Origin: Sabethes cyaneus
Taxonomy: Eukaryota > Arthropoda > Insecta > Diptera > Culicidae
NCBI RefSeq assembly: GCF_943734655.1
Contig: NC_071355.1
Span: forward strand, 222,504,527-222,568,526
Reading direction: 5' to 3'
DNA length: 64,000 nucleotides
This document shows positions 55,180 through 64,000 of the stretch, in pieces. Under the pieces are notes generated by a model. The model was given only the letters and a program-made list of their open reading frames with translations, did no database searches and had not been told where the DNA came from. Within the stretch, counting starts at the first letter, position 1; each line of letters opens with the position of its first letter. The position numbers were made by a program, and so were the translations under genes.

Positions 55180-57830
55180 AGTATGCAAATTATTCATTCC
55201 TCCACTACTTCATATCGTTCCCCATCTAACTCCACCTCGGCACCAACACCACTTGGGCACCCACGATCCCTACCAGCAACCATGTACTTCGTTTTGGCGC
55301 TGTTAATGGTAAGCCCCAATCTCGCCGCTTCCCTTTTAAAAGGCCTGAAGGCCTCTTCCACTGCTCTACGGTTGATTCCGATGATATGGACGTCATCTGC
55401 AAAACCAAGAAGCAAGTGAGATTTCGTGCTGACAGTTCCATTCCTTTCCACGTTTGCCCTTCGTAATGCACCTTCCAAGGCAATGTTAAATAACAGGTTA
55501 GAGAGTGCATCCCCTTACTTCAGTCCATCGAACGTTACGAAAGCAGCCGAGGTCTCACCCGCTATTTTAACGCATGATTTGGATCCGTCCAGCGACGCAC
55601 GAATCAGCGTAACTAGTTTCGTCGGAAAACCATGTTCTAGCATTATCTGCCACAGCTCATTTCGTTTAACTGAATCGTACGCCGCTTTAAAGTCCACAAA
55701 CAGATGGTGTGTCTGCAAGTTGTACTCCCGGAACTTGTCTAGCAACTGACGTAAGGTAAAAATCCGTCGTGGAGCGACCCTCACGAAAACCAGCTTGGTA
55801 CTCGCCGACGAAGGACTCCACTAACGGTCTCAGTATGCAGAACAGGATACGGGAAAGCACCTTATAGGCAGAATTGAGCAATGCAGAATTGAGCAATTCC
55901 TCGATAGTTTTTACACTCCAGTCGGTGTCCCTTTTTGAAAATTGGGCATATGAGGCCATCCAACCACTCCTCCGGCATTCGTTCTTCCTCCCAGATCCTG
56001 ACAATGATCCGGTGGATTGCTTCGTACAGCCGCTCGCTCCCCGCTTTTAGGAGTTCAGCCGGGTTACCGTCCTTCCCAGCAGCCTTTATTGCCTTTTTAA
56101 CCTCCTCATATGTTAGTGGCTCCACAGCTTAACTTTCGCTTACAATTCCTATCCTGTCCCTGCTGATCTCTGCATTTACCTCTCTATTCAACAGTGTCTG
56201 GAAGTGCTTCTTCCACCTGGCTGCAACCGTCGTTTTGTCGGTAAGCAGGTTGCTAGCACTATCATTGCACATCACAGGCATGGCAAAGCTCCTGCATCTC
56301 ACCGTTTTATAGAAACTCCGTGTATCGTTGCTGGCGTATCGCTCCTCTGCGCCGACGAGCACGTGCTCCTCGTACTCGCGTTTCTTTAGACGATAGATTC
56401 TTTTGTCCGCAGCTCTAGTCTCTCTGTACCTCTCTCTGTTTTGACGCGTTGCCGCAGTGAGCATGCAACTCCTGGCCTGGTTCTTTTCATCTGTCACTCT
56501 GTGGCATTCGGTATCAAACCAGCTGTTACGCTGTCTTCCACGCGTCGTGCCTACCACCTCTCTCGCAGCTGTTTCGATGGGACAATGGATGTTCCTCCAC
56601 AGCCTATTTATATCTTCTCCTTCTACATACTGTTCTGTGATTCGTCCTGGCGTACTCCGCTGCTACGCCGCCTGCCGTTAACCGCTGGATGTTGAAACGC
56701 AGCGTCCTCTCAGTGCGAGCTTTCACCGTGTTCGACAGCCTTGCGCGAATCTTACTCACTACGAGATAGTGGTCAGAATCGATATTTGGTCCCGAAAAGA
56801 CCGTACATCGATAACATCCGAAAAGTGTCGACCGTCAATCAAGACATGATTGATCTGAGAGCTAGAGTCTCCATTTGGATGCCTCCAGGTGTGTTTCCAA
56901 ATATTCAAACGTGGAAAATATGTGCTACAGATGGCCATTCCTCCTACCGCGGCCAAATTTAAGAGCCTCAGACCGTTATTATTGTCGACAGATGAAGGCT
57001 ATGTCTTGCAATGACTGGACGGAAGTATTACTCCCTCCCGTTCTACGCATTTGCATCTCCGATGATGATTTTCACGTCGTGTTTTGGGCACTCTCCATAG
57101 GTCCTCTCAAGCCTGTCGTAAAACTCGTTCTTAACATCATGCGATTTATCATTTATCGGTGCGTATAAGTTGATTTGGCTGTAGTTGAAGAATTTGCCCT
57201 TAATCCTCAACACGCATATACGGTCATCTACGGGCCTCCACCGGATAACTCGTTGCTTTTGTTTTCCCAACACTACGAAACCGACTTCATGTTCTGATTT
57301 TTGCCACCACTGTAGTAGATGTGGTACTTTAAAGAAGTGTCTGCAATAGGGTCTACTGCACGGAACTCCCTTTCTCCGGAATTTGGCCACCGAACTTCCT
57401 GAATAGCAGCGATCTCCACTCCGAGTTGATGCAGCTCTCGAGCAAGCAAGTCAGCCCGTGCCGGTTCATGGAGAGTTCGGACATTCCAGGTACCAAGTTT
57501 CCAATCATTATCCCTTAATCGTTTCCTTGTCCCTTGCCGTATCCTATACCGATTGTTCCGTCCTGAATTTCTTTCTCTGTTGTTCGTGGTAATTGTGTTT
57601 TCGGTATACTACCTCACCGGGGTCGCAATACCTACATCCCGCTGATGGGTCTGCCACCTTAGGTATAGCTTGCGGGATACAGCATTTCATATTCAGCCGC
57701 CCGTTTCGAGACAGACGCTGTGTGAGCCGCCCCTCACCTGGAGAACAGGCGCTCTAGTTCGCACCTCCTAGCTTAGCTGCTTCAGTAACTATATGAAGCA
57801 TTTCCGGGTAAGGCCATCGACGGTCATCAT
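55180..57830 (-). mobile_element. RTE-clade LINE copy 7, EN to RT nearly collinear
   Basis: Reading on the minus strand from 57830: 5' region; endonuclease with NVRTLHEPARADLLARELHQ near 57500, NYSQINLYAP and ERTYGECPKHDVKIIIGD at 57043-57200; linker WFDTECHRVTDEKNQAR (56557-56129); RT with TYEEVKKAIKAAGKDG, GLICPIFKKGHRLECKNYRG, FVDFKAAYDSVKRNELWQ, LLGFADDVHIIG and TKYMVAGRD. The C-terminus is cut off at 55180. Several frameshifts. The best reference for the other copies in this window. Confidence 0.92.
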
Positions 57831-57879
57831 TTGACTTAGATCTGCGTGGAGGCGCTAGGTGGGAGTTTGAGAGGGCCAG

Positions 57880-58390
57880 AGCTATGTTAGACGCTCCTTC
57901 CAGGTAACTCTCTCCATTTCATACCCGGTGTTGCAGTTAAATAAGTAAAATAGGTACACTGAGTGCAGGACAGCCATGCGACAGGGTGCAGCTCGAACAA
58001 TTGGAATTCCGAAAATTCGGCATCGTGGCACTGTAGGAGAACTATCGCAACGGCAAGAAGGTGTGGAACTTCCGTGGCGGCAAAGCCCAATTTTACCAGA
58101 GTGGTGAAGCAACCAACGAGCTGGGAACAGGCTTTGTAGTGATGAGCAGAATACAGCAGCGCGCGATGGACTGGAAGACGTAAAGCAACAAGAGCCTTGA
58201 CGGTGACGAAAGTAAAAGTTGTGAATGATAAGAATAAAAGGTTTTTTTCAATAACACCATTATAAACGCGCACTATTCTCACAAAGAAAGACCCAACGAC
58301 GAGAATGAAGCGCAAGGATATCCTCAAAGATATCCACAAAGCCACGGGGATATCACCTGGTCAACGAATACGGTTCCGACGCAAATACAC
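57880..58390 (+). mobile_element. RTE-clade LINE copy 8, 5' endonuclease fragment
   Basis: The plus strand shows NYRNGKKVWNFRGGKAQFYQ and a NELGTGFV-type segment, the early endonuclease region also seen in copy 6 near 48880-48960; then decays. Confidence 0.65.
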
Positions 58391-58659
58391 TAACAGGTGT
58401 AAAGTGTCGCTAATAAAAAACAACAACTAACATACGGTTCCTCAGGGCTCGGAACATTATATAGTAGCAGTACACGTGCACTCAAAACCTGAGAGAGAGA
58501 CTGTTACAGATTGATAGTTTTCATTTTCTTCTTCTTATATTTGATGCAGAATATAGTATGTATTCAAATCAAGTCAGCATGCTCGGGTTTGCGAAGGGCT
58601 TTAAATTTCATCGCTAATAAATACTTTCCCGGTGTTATTCAATCAAGCTAGCTAGCGGT
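58391..58659. other. Unassigned gap between RTE pieces
   Basis: AT-rich, no recognisable signature. Confidence 0.35.
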
Positions 58660-59495
58660 TCGCAGTGACTAAGAAGCCTGATATCTGTAGAAATAAGGAC
58701 GAAAATTCGGTCACAATCGAGCACCCAGTGGTTGGCAGTTGGAAACAGTACCTCGATGGCCATCTCTTTGCCGATTTAATAGAAGGAGGCGGAATGGAAG
58801 CTGAAGCTTATTGCAGCCGACTTCTGGTAAAGCTCTACAAAAATGACCACTTGCCACTTGCAACGGCACTTCACTGACTAATTAGAAAGATCTACAAAAA
58901 GGGCGATCGGCTCGATTGCTAAAATTACCGCTGCATTACGCTGATTAACGCTGCCTACAAGATGCACTCCCAGATTTTGTTACGTCGTCTATCTCCAATA
59001 GCAAGAGAATTGATACGATGATATAAGACGGGCATTATGAGGGTCCGTGTTACTAAGGGTCAAATTTTCACTCTCCGACAAATTTTTAAAATGTCGACGT
59101 GCCCGCGCATTATAATTATTTTCGTGGATTTCTGGGCCAACTGACGCGGCTGATCAAAGCAACCCTGGAACGGAGTGGGTGATGTGTTACGTACGCATTT
59201 CGGGGGCATTCTCGAGTCCCTACGAATTGTGGCAAGGGGATGAAAAGTAGCCGACTTTCGGTAGTCCTCTAGGGACTTGAGACTGTAACTTTGCTTATGG
59301 AAGACATACGTGCACTTGCAGTATTGGACTATTTTTGACGGAGTACAAACGAAAAGCGGAGAGTGGCGCAAACGTATGGACTACGACCTGTGGGTACTAG
59401 TTGGAGAGATACTCATCGTACACCTGGCGAAAGCTGGGTGTGGCCTATGGTAGGCCGACCACGTCGTAAGGATGCCGGACGACTTGAAAAAAAAA
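58660..59495 (+). mobile_element. RTE-clade LINE copy 8, RT and C-terminal remnants
   Basis: Plus frames: KKPDICRNKDENSV, SWKQYLDGHLF, IYKKGDRLDC, NYRCITLINAAYKMHSQILLRRL, IFVDF, FDGVQTKSGEWRKRM and a DHVVRMPDD-type end. Internal deletions and many stops. Confidence 0.78.
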
Positions 59496-62400
59496 CCCAA
59501 ACATAAGGAGTAACGAACTCAAAGATTTAGAATTCATTTTACCTCTTATACTTAATTAACTTTACAGATTACTTAAAAATTGTACTATCGTCGTAAGTCA
59601 TGAAACAGTTGGAACAGGCCATGAAAACTTCTAAGAATGATACGCTAAAAACAACAGTTGAAATTTATTTATAAATTATCAATGAACAATATTGCAATTC
59701 ATGGTTTCATTAAACTTTACTTATTACACACAAATATAACGAAATAATACACACTAAATAAACGTTTTCACTTAACTTAGCTATTTATTATGCTTCGTAA
59801 ACAGCAAATGTTTAAGATAGAATTCAAGCTGTCAATGTAATTATGTAACCATACCAATGTTGTCAAATTATGCGGAATGTACACCGATAAATCATTGGAT
59901 CGCACTTTTGTCTTCATCGCACTTCTGCTCCTCCCCATTCCATATTTAACAATGCAGAAACCTTAATCTTTGAAGGGTTCTTCGTCTGAGCTGAGTTCTC
60001 CAAAAATAATTTTTTGTCAATCGATGCTTAGAATACGTACCGTCAACAACATAATATACCTATTATCAAGGCTATTATTTTTTTCATTTTCTCAACAGCC
60101 TGGCGGGCAAAGTCACTTCAGCCTCCATTTAACTATTTCAACAGTGTAATTAATTGAAATAATCGCGGTTACCATCCGACAATGTTCCGAAAACTATTAA
60201 CGTCGCTGCAGCGAGGATGTTTGATCTCATTAGCCGTATTTGTCTAGTGTACTCCAGCTACTCTAGCTATCAGTCGACGAGTTATACAGTTTGTCACTGA
60301 ATTCCACCGGCAGCGGCAGAAACTTTCGCATAGCGCCCACAAAAGCTTGTGTTGTGTAAAAGCGGCTACGGGGTACGCTGTCGATTGGATCCGTACCGGG
60401 AAGCGCTAAGTGGGGGTTGGTTACCACCGCTTCGCATAGAAGCGAAGAGCGGAAAGTGTGTGTGAATGAAGGTTGTTAGTTGAAAGCTAGGTGCACAACA
60501 ACCCTCAAGAGCACTCTGCGATAATGGAATTATATTCAGACGTTAAATACTTCAGCCTTTCTAACTTGCCTCTTTGGCACGCGGCCACGTCCACATTAGC
60601 AGCCAAGCGGTAATGGGGCAATTTATCGACGCGCCATGGAATGGATCCTTTGGCTTGTGTGAGCTATCAAGTGCCTTCCATAATTATCATTACCCCTATA
60701 GGCGGATGGATTGGAGCGCTCCGGTATTTTGTTGCGATCTGCGATGGTTGCTGCAGTTCTAGCGTATGTAACTCCCTCTTTTCGAAGATGTTTCATCACA
60801 GAGCTGGAAGTAGGATTATAAAAAGCATGATCCTACTGTGCGCTGTAGAAAGCGTAACTGGCTGCATTCGTGGAAATGCGCGCGTTTCTTATTACAATAT
60901 TGTTATTGTCAAGGAGATGAATCTCGGCGATTGACCCACCGACTGACTGTTAGTAATATAATTAAACTGAGCAGCAGTGCTCAGTGCATCAAAGCTTATT
61001 ACGTTCTGCTACGTAATGCCGGTGCAGGCAGGCACTGTCGTTTCCACGCTGGTTTATCCTGGACTATAAAGAAGAAGCAAAAAAAATCGTGTCATGGCAA
61101 GAGCATAAGTAAACTTCAAACAGTTGTCTAGAGCTATGAGCCATGGAGGTTGAGCCACTGGAAACCTGCACAGAGTTTTACTTCTAGTAAAATAAATTTA
61201 AATCACTTCTGAACAATTGAAAAATAGTAGTTATGGAAACCAATTTCGAAGTAAATAGGAAGTTTCTTTCTAAATGATTATCCAATGTATTTTTTTTTTT
61301 CTTTCAAGGCATTTCTTATTATTCTGTTATATTTTCATTTAACTGAACAAGATGTTTGAGGTTTTCTTTTTCAAAAACAAACCAAGCGGTATATGTATGA
61401 ATGCAACTTTTATTTTTAGTTTGCGAAAATCTATGACCCGTGAATAAAAACTATCATCTCGTAAACAGCATCAACTCAGCATGCTTTCTATACTACCGCA
61501 ATAATTATTGATCCACCGAACCAGAGCGATGAAGAACGAACGAAGTCTGAGTCTGAGCCAAACATGCTCCATTATGTCACTAAGGCTGAAAAGAATCCCT
61601 CCTCTGCTGGCTGGATTCCTCTTGCCTGATCTGTTCCATAGTGTGCCACTCCATTTCATGGCATTGAAGAAAAAAAAATTCAATACACTGACTGGAGCAA
61701 GCAATTCCGTTCTTGTCTCAAACTCTCGCCAAGATGAAAGACACGAAGAACGTTCTAATGTAATTAACACGTTTTAGTTATATTTCATAGAAAACCCGGT
61801 CTTCTACCACGAACGCAATGCACATGCAGTTGGTTGAGCCGAATACACAATGTTATCCTGGTAGTTGCACGGTGGTCAATTTAATTGTGCATGTTCAATA
61901 GATTCCAAGTTATAAACTTAAACTTTATTCAGACGATCTTCTCAATATAAAATAATACAATTCTCGTCGATTGTGCGCACAAACTTCACATTTTGTCCAA
62001 ATTATGACCACTGTCAGGACACAACGAAGAGCTCTAGCTTCCCGGTTATGGCGCGGCGGCGAACACAATAGGATGTATGCACTCGAAAGGGACCGCTCTG
62101 ATTCCTTTGTTCCAAACTTGGGACAGAAAGAAAGCAAGACGCGATGCTCGAAGCACAATTTTAATTGAGATTATTGATAATAACTTTGTCGCACTTCGAC
62201 GCAGCACGTTGTCTGGGAAACGGTGAAAGTGGTCTATAGTGAACACTTGAGTTTCATCGAGTAAAAAACAATAAAAAAAAACACGGATCGATGAGGATGA
62301 GACAATATACCGTCGGAAAGTATTTGTAGCAGAAATCCATTGAGAATTGTTTAACCTTAGTTTTGTTTAGTTTTGCTGTTGCCGCAATAGACTATGGTTA

Positions 62401-62690
62401 TGAGTTGTGACTAACGTGATTATAATGGTATTGAAGAAATGATGTATGTACATTGTACTTTCTACGCTATTTAATAAAATGAAATCTACCCAGAATGACT
62501 ACTTTTCATATTTGCTTATTTTCGAACGCAAGCTAAACGGCCCTTGAAGAGCCAAAAAGCTATCTTCGGTTTTGCGAATAACAAATACCTCAATGCACAG
62601 TAGTCCAAAAGGGCGAAAAGCGGAACTTTTTTCCTAGTGTCTTTTGGTTTCATTTTATCATTTATGGTCTTCAGCACTTTTGTTCGTTTG
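59496..62690. other. 3.2-kb intergenic stretch without supported gene
   Basis: AT-rich except 60180-60660, which is more GC-rich and begins with TATCAGTCGACG near 60268, similar to an insect initiator. No TATA, exon chain or domain confirms a gene. Frames near 60.6-61.1 and 61.5-62.2 kb overlap on opposite strands. Confidence 0.4.
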
Positions 62691-62694
62691 GATA

Positions 62695-62880
62695 TCCCCT
62701 TAATCTAAAACTGTCAAAAGTTAGTCATCGCTTACTATAATGAAAATAGAAAAATAACTTTTTTGTGTTAGGAAATATAGACATAGTTTTTTCGGCAAAG
62801 TTGTACATATTGTAAAAACAAGCAACTTTATTGAGGAAATAAAATTTCTATCTTTATCGAGTGCTGAACTATAGGGCATA
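62695..62880. repeat. Dispersed repeat R1, copy 1
   Basis: ACATAGTTTTTTCGGCAAAG, AAATTTCTATCTTTATCGA and CTATAGGGCAT match 63665-63775. SINE family 1 sits right at its right end. Confidence 0.6.
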
Positions 62881-62885
62881 TTGGG

Positions 62886-63060
62886 GGGCCCTGCAGCCGC
62901 GAGGTTACCGAGTCTGGCTTGACAAGCGAGTGGTCGTGGGTTCGAATCTTAGTAGAATCAGGCCGTTCCATGTTAAGTGACTTTAGCATGGGTTTATTCT
63001 CAGGCCCCTCCACATCCTTCTTACTTAATTCTGCATTTACTATCAAGGAAGCCTCTTGCC
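62886..63060 (+). mobile_element. tRNA-derived SINE family 1, copy 2
   Basis: A-box-like GCGAGGTTACCGAGTCTGG, then GACAAGCGAGTGGTCGTGG and an intact B box GGTTCGAATCTTA; the body TTAGCATGGGTTTATTCTC is shared with copy 1 at 7770. Confidence 0.75.
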
Positions 63061-63069
63061 AGGGCAAGT

Positions 63070-63390
63070 TATAAGAGTGGTACTTGCTTGAGGTGCGAAT
63101 GAAGCCGCTTGTTCAAGGGAAAAATTATAACTTGTTTCGCTTCCTGGTTTTAGCAACGAGATTGGTAATGTAAAAGTAGTAAGAAACACATACATACACA
63201 CATACACACCCTCACTCTGTGTTGAAGTCTGCTTTACCCACCATGAAGCCTTTAGCCGGGCTGCAACCATGGTTATGAGAATGATACTTGCTCGAGGTGC
63301 GAATGAAGCCTCTTGTCCAAAGACAAATTATAACTAGTCTCCGCAGTTCCTGGCTCTAGAGCTAGATTGGTTGAAAAGTAGTAAGAAGCG
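63070..63390. repeat. Tandem duplication of a roughly 110-bp block
   Basis: GGTACTTGCTTGAGGTGCGA...GAAGCC...AAAGTAGTAAGAA at 63080-63185 recurs as ATACTTGCTCGAGGTGCGA...AAAGTAGTAAGAA at 63275-63385. The copies are separated by an ACATACACAC microsatellite (63185-63210). Confidence 0.6.
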
Positions 63391-63664
63391 TAGAAGGAAA
63401 AAAGGGGTGAGAAATATCTCTTTGACCTTTACTTGCTGAGTTATCGCATACTCAAGCTTCAAAATTTCCATAGCTTCACGAGGCCATGGGGTAAAATGGG
63501 GCAAGTGGGGTTATGAAATCAGCACTTCATCTTAAAGCTTAATTCGAGTACTATAAACTTGTATTGTCCCCAACCACCCAAAAGAGAGTACGGCAAGCCT
63601 ACGTTTAATGTGTTTCGCGTTCGCTAAAGGCTCGATGCACGCCCAGTTTTTTTGTATCCGTAGA
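63391..63664. other. Intergenic, no gene seen
   Basis: No recognised feature. Confidence 0.4.
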
Positions 63665-63775
63665 TAGATACATAGTTTCTTCGGCAAAGTTATAGAAAAT
63701 ATAAAGGTAAACCATTTTACTGAATAAATTACATTTCTATCTCTATCGACTGCAGAGCTATAGAGCATTTTCTTT
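63665..63775. repeat. Dispersed repeat R1, copy 2
   Basis: TACATAGTTTCTTCGGCAAAG, ACATTTCTATCTCTATCGA, GAGCTATAGAGCAT; same strand and order as 62760-62880. Confidence 0.6.
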
Positions 63776-63872
63776 GGAAATTCTTTAAAAATACGTTTTT
63801 CGTATGTTGGTTGCATTTTACAAGAGTATATGTTTCTAGGCGATTGTTGAAAGACTCAAAACACATGTTTTT

Positions 63873-64000
63873 GCAGGAGGTTGCAAATTTCTAGGACCTT
63901 TTGTTACAAAGTTATCGCTTATTTAAGCTTTATTTTTCCTTAACTGAGCCAAAAGCGATAACTTTGTAAGGAAAGATCCTATAGATTTGCAAGCTTCTGC
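63873..64000. repeat. Imperfect palindrome at window edge
   Basis: Left arm GCAGGAGGTTGCAAAT... to GTTACAAAGTTATCGCTT (63873-63925), right arm the near complement (63950-64000). A foldback MITE or part of one; the right boundary may lie beyond the window. Confidence 0.6.

Noticed and set aside
55180..57830. RTE copy 7 as an active LINE
   Set aside because: Frameshifts between the linker and RT frames and loss of the C-terminal region make it inactive as read.
60183..60248. Short ATG frame with a hydrophobic end near an initiator-like TATCAGTC
   Set aside because: Stops after about 21 codons, no donor site, and the initiator lies after the frame.
62886..62960. tRNA gene suggested by GGTTCGAATC
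   Set aside because: No cloverleaf could be drawn; the motif lies in a dispersed SINE head found again at 7770.

Overview
The window is eukaryotic and looks like an insect, most likely a culicine (Aedes/Culex-like) mosquito. That is inference from the mix of repeats: an env-bearing errantivirus, many RTE-clade LINE remnants with GTAA-type tails, tRNA-derived SINEs, and TA-, TTA-, TTAA- and 8-bp-duplicating MITEs. They lie around one intron-rich host gene with canonical GT..AG splicing. Species and repeat-family names could not be verified without searches.

Layout. 1-4693 is the 3' part of an errantivirus-type Ty3/gypsy provirus on the + strand. It has an open pol (RT, RNase H, integrase), an open env preceded by a splice acceptor, a polypurine tract and a 3' LTR bounded by AGTTA...TAACT. 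4.7-17.2 kb is repeat-rich flank: decayed T/C-rich tracts, a SINE-like repeat and a MITE that recur at 14.7-15.9 kb, an RTE fragment, and a 1.45-kb simple array of about 225 TAC units followed by about 52 units of 15 bp.

17496-42706 (+) is the host gene. Eleven coding exons encode a 619-residue single-pass leucine-rich-repeat (LRR) membrane protein: signal peptide, LRRNT cysteines, about a dozen LRRs, LRRCT cysteines, transmembrane helix and proline-rich tail. A splice acceptor just before the ATG implies a 5' UTR exon upstream. The stop TAA is followed in frame by another 80 sense codons, so stop readthrough or a nonsense allele must be considered. Two introns of about 11 kb (18234-29228 and 30867-41810) hold nearly all the transposon load, much of it nested: a 2.4-kb TIR element inside an RTE copy, a hAT element inside another RTE copy while carrying RTE sequence itself, and a 110-bp palindromic TTAA element inside a LINE reverse-transcriptase frame.

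42.7-64 kb holds the 3' UTR with polyadenylation signals, then intergenic DNA with LINE remnants (45.2-46.3, 48.2-51.4, 55.2-57.8, 57.9-59.5 kb), SINEs, a TA-flanked element with repeated subterminal motifs (46.8-47.7 kb), a hAT MITE with a perfect 8-bp duplication (53.96 kb) and a long imperfect palindrome at the window edge. No second host gene could be supported.

How it fits together: the only host function visible is the LRR receptor or adhesion-type gene. Everything else is mobile DNA in successive layers. Several insertions sit inside older LINE copies whose uninterrupted relatives lie elsewhere in the window, so target-site duplications and relative ages can be read directly.
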